The translations under genes were made by a program, and so were the position numbers. Source: an uncultured Muribaculum sp. (GTDB lineage Bacteria; Bacteroidota; Bacteroidia; Bacteroidales; Muribaculaceae). Taken from it: 64,000 nt of DNA. The notes beneath the pieces are model-generated. The model made no database searches, was not told the origin of the DNA, and saw nothing but the letters and a program-made list of their open reading frames with translations. The stretch is from the NCBI GenBank assembly GCA_910587665.1, contig CAJUMZ010000008.1, positions 1-64,000 of the forward strand. The letters run 5' to 3'. Below are positions 28,101-35,337 of the stretch, piece after piece (position 1 is the stretch's first letter; every line of letters starts with the position of its first letter).

Positions 28101-29088
28101 CTTCTACCAGGCAGGCAACAACAAAGGCGGGGAAAGCGGCTCCGGCATAGGACTGAGCCTCGTGAAAGAGTATGTCAGGCTTCACGAAGGAGACGTATGG
28201 GTACAGGACACACCCGGCGGCGGCGCGACATTCACGGTCGACATACCCGTAAAACAGGGCGCGGCAGGACATCCCGCCGAAGAGACCGGCAACGAGACAA
28301 CCACCCCGTCAACCGAAACAAAATCCGAAGCGCAACGCCCCACCGCACTCCTTGTCGACGACAATCATGACCTGCTTGACTTCATGCGCGACGAACTGAG
28401 CAACGAATTTGACATACTCACCGCCGGCGACGGCACGGAAGCGCTAAAAGTGCTTTCGGAGCGGAAAGTGGATATCATAGTCACTGACCTCATGATGCCC
28501 CATATGGACGGCATAGAACTGTGCCGCCGCCTCAAGACAGGGGCAACTACAGTCAACATCCCCGTCATCGTAGTCACCGCAAAGCAGGATGTACGCTCGG
28601 TGGTCGAGGGACTGACCGTAGGCGCCGACGATTATGTCACCAAGCCGTTCAACAACGAGGTGCTGCGTCTCCGCATGAAACGCCTTGTCGAGCTAAGCCG
28701 CCGAGGCGCCACGCGCACCCCGCTGATGCCCGATCCGGAAAAAGTAAAAATCACGTCACTTGACGAAAAACTCATCGAGCGCGCCGTGAAATATGTGGAG
28801 GAAAACATCTCCCGCAGCGACCTTTCCGTCGAAGAGTTAAGCAAGGCTTTAGGCATGAGCCGCGTACATCTGTACAAGAAGATACTCCATATCACCGGCA
28901 AGACCCCGATAGAGTTTATCCGCATCCTGCGACTGAAACGCGCCACCCAATACCTGCGCGAAAGCCAGCTCAACGTGTCGGAAATCGCCTATCAGTTAGG
29001 GTTCAACAACCCCAAGTATTTCAGCAAGTATTTCCAGGAGGAATTCGGCATCTCACCGTCGGAATACCAGAAACGGGAGGGGATATAA
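25111..29088 (+). CDS. Hybrid two-component system regulator (HTCS) of the PUL
   Basis: This 1325-residue one-protein signalling system senses a glycan breakdown product in the periplasm and activates PUL transcription. In order: signal peptide (1-20), two seven-bladed propellers made of Reg_prop repeats (about 25-660), a Y_Y_Y domain (about 690-765), a membrane segment (about 786-808), a HisKA domain with phosphorylated H837 (NVSHELRTPL), HATPase_c (NLLSNAMKFTPDGG; GSGIGLSLVKEY), a receiver with D1126 (VTDLMMPHMDGIE) and an AraC-type DNA-binding domain (about 1220-1325). All key residues are present. It is divergent from susC, the usual arrangement for its target. Confidence 0.96.
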   Translation: MKIRELLTFILLLIISDAHGASLRFKQIEATDGLSDNKINAILKDRDGFVWIAGVSGLNRYDGYGIKIYRNEPSDSTSITDNYVDDVVQATDGTIWVKASGKYVAYNPETDTFDNNPGHILARYGITGSPETITSDRLGEWFFVRNDGLYRHIGGRTIKIDGVPSSDNDVTAICTLYDNSATAIIEDTGRITLVDSVGSVMRRDDTIVPQLNGTTQFWLFADREGLLWVYGNSGVWVFDSHSGGWIHPPLPQGVQPGSLRAIAQDNIGRIWLGLDNEGVAVIDKNGGVMKLVNNPNDIYSLGNNSVTTLFADDDGTMWVGTQKKGVSIYNDSEFKFDLEAMPDVNCIVEASQPGQYWIGTDNSGLMLWDRKTGKQTPVTDPAEGSRPHAITTITKSRDGSLWTGTFNNGMSHYVNGRFTHYNTGNGLPNNNVWAIEENNDGTLWIATLGGGLVLMNPASNTFTTYTAANSGLPSDYVMTLTRGSDGKLYIGTPDGLATLDPVTNKILAVKGTRDNGKQLEDRAIGQLFTDSRGLLWIGSRDGLCVYDLKHDRIYEVPLLPDIPRPYILGMAEDAARNLWVGVDGSIINVTVAPDLNNSGYSFTPHVYSGKDGLQNSTFNQRSMAMLDNGDIVIGGLYGLNRVSPGSIRYNLSRPKVIFTDLILQGGEPVKPGKEYDGRVILDKTLNHTDKVTLTYRQNSFTIYFATDNQIHPEHTTYYYKLEGFRDEWLECPAGMHHVTYTNLSPGDYRLLIKAVNSDGVEGDSERSLNITITPPIWATVWAKTIYTILAIALVALLFMGLRRHEHRRYIKRQQEESARKQEEINQMKFKFYTNVSHELRTPLTLILSPLESMMRDTNDERTAKRLGIIHTNASRLLYLVNQLLDFRKNEVAGLTFNGSTGDIIGFLRNAFNSFTDMAEKKDIDMSFQTNVDSLDMLFDADKLGKIIANLLSNAMKFTPDGGSIRTDVQLVGQMLRIKVADTGCGVPDNEKTHVFERFYQAGNNKGGESGSGIGLSLVKEYVRLHEGDVWVQDTPGGGATFTVDIPVKQGAAGHPAEETGNETTTPSTETKSEAQRPTALLVDDNHDLLDFMRDELSNEFDILTAGDGTEALKVLSERKVDIIVTDLMMPHMDGIELCRRLKTGATTVNIPVIVVTAKQDVRSVVEGLTVGADDYVTKPFNNEVLRLRMKRLVELSRRGATRTPLMPDPEKVKITSLDEKLIERAVKYVEENISRSDLSVEELSKALGMSRVHLYKKILHITGKTPIEFIRILRLKRATQYLRESQLNVSEIAYQLGFNNPKYFSKYFQEEFGISPSEYQKREGI

Positions 29089-29226
29089 CATTTTATACCC
29101 ATAGGAAAAACAATCTTAACAATGTTAAATCATTTCTTACGCCAACATTCAACATAACAGCCACTCGTGTGTCACGCCGCTGAAGTAACTTTGTAACAGC
29201 AATACCTAAATCACTAATTAACCAAT

Positions 29227-32103
29227 ATGATTACAAGACAACTAACCTTAACACTCGCCTCTGCGCTCCTGCTGGCTTCATGCGCCACACGACCGTATGA
29301 GAAGTCTGATACCGGAGTCACGGTAAATGTCGGTAACGCCGACAGCGAAGGCGCCCGGTTGGTAAGGCTTCAGGTGTTGGGCGACAAGCTGATACGCGTA
29401 TCGGCAACACCCGACAAAAAATTTGCCGACAATCCGAGCCTTGTCGTGGTGCCGCAAGAGGCTACACCCAAGTTTGAGGTGGTGGAGACCGACTCATCAG
29501 TGCAAGTGATCACCTCGCAGCTAATAGCCGACGTGCTGCTTGCCACGGGCGACGTGAAGTTTTACGACAGCGAAGGCAAGCTTATCCTCGCCGAAGAAGA
29601 GGGTGGCCGCCGCTTCACCCCCATTGAAGTCGAGGGGAAGAAAGCCTACACGGTAAGACAGCTGTTCCAGTCGGTCAACGACGAGGAAGGCATCTACGGA
29701 CTCGGACAGCACCAGGCCGACGAATGGAACTATAAAGGAAAGAACGAGGAACTGTTCCAGTACAACACCAAGGTGTCGGTGCCGTTTATAGTGTCGACCG
29801 ACAACTACGGTATCCTCTGGGACAGCTATTCACTCTGCCGCTGGGGCAATCCCGAAAACTACAAGCAGCTTGGCGGCGTGTTCAAGCTCTATGACGAGAA
29901 TGGACAGGAGGGCGCGCTCACCGGCACCTATGTGCCCGCCCAGGGCGAGCCGCTCGTGCAGCGCGAGGACTCGATCTACTTCGAACACCTGATACGCGGC
30001 GATCTCGCCCACGTGGTCAACCTGCCGAAGGATTTCAATTTCGCCGGCTCACACGTCACCTATGAAGGCTGGATCGAAGCTGACAAGACCGACCTGTACC
30101 GCTTCATCCTCTATTACTCAGGCTATCAGAAGGTATATCTCGATAATGAGCTGATCGTACCGGAGCGCTGGCGCACGGCATGGAATCCTAACAGCTTCAA
30201 GTTTTCCGCCAATCTTGAGGCAGGCAAGCGCGTACCCATCAAAATCGAGTGGGAGCCCGACGGTTCTGTGGCCTACTGCGGACTCCGCGTGTACAGCCCG
30301 ACCGACCCCGAGGAACAGCTGAAGATGAGCTGGTGGGGCGAGATGCAGGAGCAGATAGACTACTACTTCGTCTACGGCGACTCGATGGATGACGTGATCA
30401 GCGGCTACCGTACCCTAACCGGCAAAGCCCCCATCATGCCGAAATGGGCAATGGGCTACTGGCAGAGCCGCGAGAAATACAACACCGAGGAAGAGGTGCT
30501 CTCGACTTTCACCGAGTTCCGCAAGCGCAACATACCTATCGACAACATCGTCATCGACTGGCTCCACTGGAAAGAAGATTCATGGGGAAGCCACGAGTTT
30601 GACCCCGCCCGTTTCCCCGATCCCAAGGGAATGGTTGACTCCATCCACGACATGAACGGAAGGGTGATGATCTCGGTATGGCCGAAATTCTACGTCACTA
30701 CCGACCATTACAAGGAATTTGACGAAAAAGGGTGGATGTACAAGCTCCCCGTACAGGACAGCATCCGCGACTGGGTGGGTCCCGGCTATCTCAGCTCGTT
30801 CTACGACGCTTACGACCCCGAGGCGCGCAAGCTATTCTGGAAGCAGATGTATGAGCATTACTACCCGCTCGGTATCGACGCGTGGTGGATGGATGCCTCC
30901 GAGCCCAACATCCGCGACTGCACCGACATCCAGTATCGCAAGGATCTCATCACCCCGACCGCCCTCGGTCCCTCAACCGAATATTTCAACGCCTACGCCT
31001 TGATGAACGCCGAGGCGATATATAACGGACAGCGCGGCGTCGACCCCGACAAACGAGTGTTCCTTCTTACCCGCAGCGGATTTGCCGGCGAGCAGCGTTA
31101 TTCCACGGCTACATGGAGCGGTGACATAGCCACCCGCTGGGAAGACATGGCCGCACAGATCTCGGCAGGACTCAACTTCGCCCTGAGCGGTGTGCCCTAC
31201 TGGACCATGGATATCGGCGGCTTCTGCGTGGAAGACCGCTACGTGAAGGCTCAGCAGGAGTTCAACAAGACCGGCAAGGAGAACGCCGACCTCAAGGAAT
31301 GGCGCGAGCTTAACACCCGCTGGTATCAGTTCGGTGCATTCGCCCCGCTCTTCCGCGCCCACGGCCAGTGGCCTTTCCGCGAAGTGTTCAACATCGCTCC
31401 CGAAAGCCATCCCGCCTACAAGTCGATCGTATATTACACAAAGCTCCGCTACAACCTTATGCCCTACATCTACTCGCTTGCAGGCATGACATATTATAAT
31501 GACTATACGATCATGCGCCCGCTCGTAATGGACTTCCCCGCCGACAAGAATGTGCGCGACATCAAGGATGAATACATGTTTGGTCCCGACCTGCTCGTGG
31601 CACCCGTCTACAGCTACGGAGCGCGCAGCCGCGAGGTCTACTTCCCCGCCTCGGCAGGATGGTATGACTTCTACACCAGCAAGTTTATCGCAGGCGGACA
31701 GACACTTGACATCGCCGCACCCTACGAGCGCATGCCGCTCTTCGTGCGCGCCGGCTCTATCCTTCCGATGGGAGGCGACATACAGTCAACCGCCGACGTA
31801 TCGACAGAGCCCGTGACCCTCTTCGTGGCAGCAGGCGCCGACGGCAGCTTCACCCTCTATGATGACGAAGGCATCAACTATAACTACGAAAAAGGCATTA
31901 AATCCACCATCCCGCTCACCTACGACAACGCGACCTCGACTCTGACCATCGGAGCGCGCGACGGCGAGTATCCCGGCATGCTGAAGGACCGCAAGTTCAA
32001 CGTAGTCAAGGTTGACCCGTCACATCCGGTGGCATTTGACAAGAAAGCCGCAGGCAAGGTGGTGGACTACACCGGCAAAGAGATAAAAATAACCCTTGAC
32101 TGA
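29227..32103 (+). CDS. GH31 alpha-xylosidase-like lipoprotein with PA14 domain
   Basis: The 958-residue lipoprotein (Cys19, LLASC) should remove alpha-linked sugars, probably xylose side chains of xyloglucan oligosaccharides. After an N-terminal beta-sandwich, a PA14-like insert (about residues 255-355; TYEGWIEADKTDLYRFILYY) precedes the GH31 barrel. Nucleophile D556 lies in WWMDASEP and acid/base D633 in TWSGDIATRW. A C-terminal DUF5110-type region follows. A PA14 insert in GH31 is known from the B. ovatus xyloglucan alpha-xylosidase. A TAACTTTG box at 29186-29193 suggests its own promoter, and a terminator follows. Confidence 0.92.
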   Translation: MITRQLTLTLASALLLASCATRPYEKSDTGVTVNVGNADSEGARLVRLQVLGDKLIRVSATPDKKFADNPSLVVVPQEATPKFEVVETDSSVQVITSQLIADVLLATGDVKFYDSEGKLILAEEEGGRRFTPIEVEGKKAYTVRQLFQSVNDEEGIYGLGQHQADEWNYKGKNEELFQYNTKVSVPFIVSTDNYGILWDSYSLCRWGNPENYKQLGGVFKLYDENGQEGALTGTYVPAQGEPLVQREDSIYFEHLIRGDLAHVVNLPKDFNFAGSHVTYEGWIEADKTDLYRFILYYSGYQKVYLDNELIVPERWRTAWNPNSFKFSANLEAGKRVPIKIEWEPDGSVAYCGLRVYSPTDPEEQLKMSWWGEMQEQIDYYFVYGDSMDDVISGYRTLTGKAPIMPKWAMGYWQSREKYNTEEEVLSTFTEFRKRNIPIDNIVIDWLHWKEDSWGSHEFDPARFPDPKGMVDSIHDMNGRVMISVWPKFYVTTDHYKEFDEKGWMYKLPVQDSIRDWVGPGYLSSFYDAYDPEARKLFWKQMYEHYYPLGIDAWWMDASEPNIRDCTDIQYRKDLITPTALGPSTEYFNAYALMNAEAIYNGQRGVDPDKRVFLLTRSGFAGEQRYSTATWSGDIATRWEDMAAQISAGLNFALSGVPYWTMDIGGFCVEDRYVKAQQEFNKTGKENADLKEWRELNTRWYQFGAFAPLFRAHGQWPFREVFNIAPESHPAYKSIVYYTKLRYNLMPYIYSLAGMTYYNDYTIMRPLVMDFPADKNVRDIKDEYMFGPDLLVAPVYSYGARSREVYFPASAGWYDFYTSKFIAGGQTLDIAAPYERMPLFVRAGSILPMGGDIQSTADVSTEPVTLFVAAGADGSFTLYDDEGINYNYEKGIKSTIPLTYDNATSTLTIGARDGEYPGMLKDRKFNVVKVDPSHPVAFDKKAAGKVVDYTGKEIKITLD

Positions 32104-32142
32104 GTATAATTTCTTTGTAAAAAAGATTTTTGGGTTATGAAC

Positions 32143-32172
32143 AGAGGGCGACTCGCTGATGAGCCGCCCTCT
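32143..32172 (+). terminator. Terminator after the GH31 gene
   Basis: An 8-bp stem (AGAGGGCG/CGCCCTCT) with a 14-base loop is followed by TTGATTTTT, 40 bases past the GH31 stop codon. Confidence 0.65.
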
Positions 32173-32183
32173 TTGATTTTTAG

Positions 32184-32223
32184 TAACGACCTTAGGGTCG
32201 TTAGAGACTTTAAGGTCATTAAC
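32184..32223. repeat. Interspersed hairpin repeat, copy 1
   Basis: The 18-mer ACGACCTTAGGGTCGTTA (32186-32203) forms a 6-bp hairpin (ACGACC/GGTCGT) and is followed by a second, weaker palindrome rich in TTTAAGG. The same 18-mer and the same following layout occur at 44471-44488, upstream of an unrelated gene. Confidence 0.7.
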
Positions 32224-32241
32224 AATTTTAGAGTCTACAAT

Positions 32242-32278
32242 GGGGTGATTGTCGCGTCGGGCGGGGTGATTGTCGCGT
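32242..32278. repeat. 16-bp direct repeat with 21-bp period
   Basis: GGGGTGATTGTCGCGT occurs at 32242-32257 and again at 32263-32278. The 21-base period places both copies on the same helical face, just upstream of the promoter of the GLUG operon, so a regulator-binding role is possible. Confidence 0.5.
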
Positions 32279-32289
32279 GTCGCAGGGTG

Positions 32290-32318
32290 TTGCGTAGCCG
32301 ATTACTGAGTAAATTTGC
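32290..32318 (+). promoter_or_regulatory. Promoter of the GLUG lipoprotein operon
   Basis: TTG (32290-32292) is followed after 17 bases by TAAATTTGC (32310-32318), matching the Bacteroidetes -7 box well, with a slightly short spacer. Transcription would start near 32325, about 30 bases before the ATG. Confidence 0.5.
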
Positions 32319-32354
32319 ACCGTTGCATATCATGATAATAACCAGTCATCAGCT

Positions 32355-35315
32355 ATGAATATATTTTTACGTTACATGTGCATCGCGCTGCTTCCCGTGG
32401 CGTTGTTGTCATGCTCCGACGATTCCCCCACGGAAATCCCCGGATCGGGAGAAGAGGATACCGACATTTTTATCGGCGACCATCACTCTTTCATCCTCGG
32501 AAAGGAGACAACCGGATTTGACCGAGAGGAGTTCAAATGCCGCCTGCTTGCACCCGACGGCACAGTCATCACGCGCGAGGGCACACATGCCCGTGAGGGG
32601 GACAACTCACATTTCTATCTCCCCGGCGGACTGAAAGAGGGAGTATACAGACTGCTCTATTTCGAGTATGGCTCACCCGACGGCAACCCCGCCTACCCCA
32701 ACGAGCAGTTCGGTCTCGGCATGAGGATCGAGGTCACAGCCGAGGGTGTACGCACCATCGACTCCTTCGACTCGCTCATGCAGATGTGTGGCGACGGCAG
32801 CGAGGAACGCCCCTACATCATCACGTCATACACCCACCTGCGCCAGCTCAAAAAGATCGTGAATGACCGTCGTACCAACGGACTGATCACCCCTGACACA
32901 CATTTCCGCCAGTGCGGGGAAATAGACATGGACTACGCATGCTACTCATCCCACAAGGAATATGGCTGGGATCCTATAGGCAACAATTCCAACGTGCCAT
33001 TCCGCGGGCATTACACCGGCGACGCGCTCCCCGGCTTCTGGTCACTACGCCCGCGCTCTGCCGCCGTAGGACTTTTCGGCTACCTTGAAGGCGCGACGAT
33101 CGACAGCATATCAATGCCTGAGGCGCGCATAAACGCCAATTTCGCCGCAGGCGCGATAGCGGGCGCGGTAATCAGCAGCGGCACACTCCGCAAGACCACC
33201 ACGATAGCTCACTGCAGCGTGTCGGGCGGCGAGATCACAGGCTCTGAGCAGAGCATGGCAATAGGCGGAATCGTAGGCGGACTCGACATGCAGGCGGGCC
33301 TCTCAATAATAGGATGCAGTAATGAGTCCACCCCTGTCAGCGCCACCTACAATGCGGGAGGCATAGTAGGCGCGTCGGGCACATTCTCCCTGATGTCGGT
33401 CAACAATTGCAGCAACAGCGGAAAGATCACCACCGACTTTTCAGGTGCGGGCGGCATTATCGGCGTCGCCGACACGCTGTATGTGACCGGATGTGTCAAC
33501 ACGGGCGACGTGAGCGGCGCGATATCATACACCCCTGCCGACAAAAACAATGCCGGCATAGGCACCGGGGGCATCGTGGGCGGCACCGGTGTGTCGTTTA
33601 TCACGGCGAGCAAAAACTACGGTGACATCAAGGGATATGACGGCACCGGGGGCATTATCGGAAGTACCCGTGTGCGCGGAAGCGACACCGAGGCATATGT
33701 CTATAACAACACAATGCTCCGCTACTGCGGCAACAACGGCACCGTCACGGGCAACAACGCCGTGGGCGGCGTATGCGGCGAGGCACAGTTCGGATGCTTC
33801 GGCGTGTACAACAAAGGAAACATCACCGGCAATGACTATATCGCCGGAATAGTCGGGTGCACGTCGATCGCTGTGACCCACAATTCGGCAAACTCGGGAG
33901 AAATAACCGGACACAGCTATGTGGCCGGCAGCGTCGGCAAGACCGTGCTCGGGTCGCTTGCCTTCAACCAGAATTACGGAAACATCAACAGCTCAGGCAC
34001 TAACTGCGCGGGAGTAGTGGCTCTCGCCGGAAACAACACGATAATCAACCATTGCGGCAACCTCGCCACCGTGACAAGCACCGGCAACGGCGCTGTGGGC
34101 GGCGTAGTGGGCGAGATCGGCGACCCGCGCCGGTGGTCGGCGATGAATATAGCCGAGTGTGTGGTAGGAAGCCTGGAGATGGTGATGTGTGTCGCCGGAC
34201 CGGTAATCGCCATCGTTGCAGAGGCGTCACACGGCATCGGGGCTGTCCTTGAAGTAGGACACCTGCTTGCGGAGACGATACTGCTCGACACCGACAACGC
34301 CCTTCTGTGGCTCGGCGTCAACGAAATGCTTCATCCGGAGGAAATGGAGGCTGTCGAGACTGAGATTCACGACATAATCACCAATACCGGCAACGAGGTC
34401 AAGGATGAACTGCACGCCATCCGCTCCGGATATGACAGCTTCAACTCCAACGGATTTGCCAAGGAACCGGCGGCAAAACGCTATGCCGACAATATCCGCG
34501 ACAATATCAACTGGCTTGAGTCGGGCGAAAACAACGTTGAATCGTTCAACAAGCGCATCAACACCGAGCGCGACAAGCGTTACGAAGAGCTTGAGGAGCT
34601 GCATGAGTCGCAAGAGCGGATACACACCATCGTTGCCGGGGTGTCGATTGTAGTAGGCATAATAACCGCCACGGCCGAGACGATGGTGACCGGCGGCGCG
34701 GCAGTGCCACTGATTATAGCAAGCAGCGTCTCGGCCATGGTAGGCGGACTGAACGCCGTCACCAAGAGCGTGCAAGACTACCAGCGTAATGCCGTGATCG
34801 TGTCGGGATGCCTTAATGCAGGACAGATCACCGCGACCGAGGACTCCGATGAAAAGGTAGGCGGAGTCGTGGGCATATTGCAGGACAACTGCATATTCCG
34901 CGACAACCTAAATATCGGACAGGGCCCGGGCTACGTCAATCTCCCGCGAGGAGGTCACTTCATCGGAAGAGCAGGCAGCAACGTAGAGCTGCACACCTCG
35001 CTGACGATAGCTCCGATGAATGGCTGGAAGGACCTCGTAGCCTCGTGGGACCATGCCCTGCTGAAAGACCATGACCACATAGACCTGAACCATGTATACT
35101 TCTACTCCGACAGCTACGTGCAAAACAACTATATCCTTTCAGAGCTGGCCCCGCTTTGGGACCACCTCAATACGTCGGTCAAGCGCCGCAGCGAAATAGG
35201 CGACAAGACGCGCTTCTCCGGCTGGAGCATAAACAACGGCAACAATGCCCGCTGGAGCATACCGAATGAATACAAGAACTCCTATCCTGTCCCCGCGCGG
35301 TCAGAAATGAGATAA
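32355..35315 (+). CDS. GLUG-repeat lipoprotein with a helical hydrophobic insert
   Basis: The 986-residue lipoprotein (Cys20 in LLSC, then SDDS) is probably surface exposed. Residues about 230-590 are tandem GLUG-type units (GGIVGASG, GAGGIIGVAD, AGIVGCTS), which build a beta-helix. Residues about 597-812 break this pattern. They contain a hydrophobic helix region (SLEMVMCVAGPVIAIVAEAS, about 605-645), a charged long-helix region with coiled-coil character (about 650-750) and a second hydrophobic stretch (about 755-805, TIVAGVSIVVGIITATAETM). GLUG units then resume. This resembles the helix-plus-hydrophobic-head design of alpha-helical pore-forming proteins, which is an inference. The next gene begins 22 bases later. 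Confidence 0.82.
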   Translation: MNIFLRYMCIALLPVALLSCSDDSPTEIPGSGEEDTDIFIGDHHSFILGKETTGFDREEFKCRLLAPDGTVITREGTHAREGDNSHFYLPGGLKEGVYRLLYFEYGSPDGNPAYPNEQFGLGMRIEVTAEGVRTIDSFDSLMQMCGDGSEERPYIITSYTHLRQLKKIVNDRRTNGLITPDTHFRQCGEIDMDYACYSSHKEYGWDPIGNNSNVPFRGHYTGDALPGFWSLRPRSAAVGLFGYLEGATIDSISMPEARINANFAAGAIAGAVISSGTLRKTTTIAHCSVSGGEITGSEQSMAIGGIVGGLDMQAGLSIIGCSNESTPVSATYNAGGIVGASGTFSLMSVNNCSNSGKITTDFSGAGGIIGVADTLYVTGCVNTGDVSGAISYTPADKNNAGIGTGGIVGGTGVSFITASKNYGDIKGYDGTGGIIGSTRVRGSDTEAYVYNNTMLRYCGNNGTVTGNNAVGGVCGEAQFGCFGVYNKGNITGNDYIAGIVGCTSIAVTHNSANSGEITGHSYVAGSVGKTVLGSLAFNQNYGNINSSGTNCAGVVALAGNNTIINHCGNLATVTSTGNGAVGGVVGEIGDPRRWSAMNIAECVVGSLEMVMCVAGPVIAIVAEASHGIGAVLEVGHLLAETILLDTDNALLWLGVNEMLHPEEMEAVETEIHDIITNTGNEVKDELHAIRSGYDSFNSNGFAKEPAAKRYADNIRDNINWLESGENNVESFNKRINTERDKRYEELEELHESQERIHTIVAGVSIVVGIITATAETMVTGGAAVPLIIASSVSAMVGGLNAVTKSVQDYQRNAVIVSGCLNAGQITATEDSDEKVGGVVGILQDNCIFRDNLNIGQGPGYVNLPRGGHFIGRAGSNVELHTSLTIAPMNGWKDLVASWDHALLKDHDHIDLNHVYFYSDSYVQNNYILSELAPLWDHLNTSVKRRSEIGDKTRFSGWSINNGNNARWSIPNEYKNSYPVPARSEMR

Positions 35316-35337
35316 CTAATTAAAAAAATTGATATCT

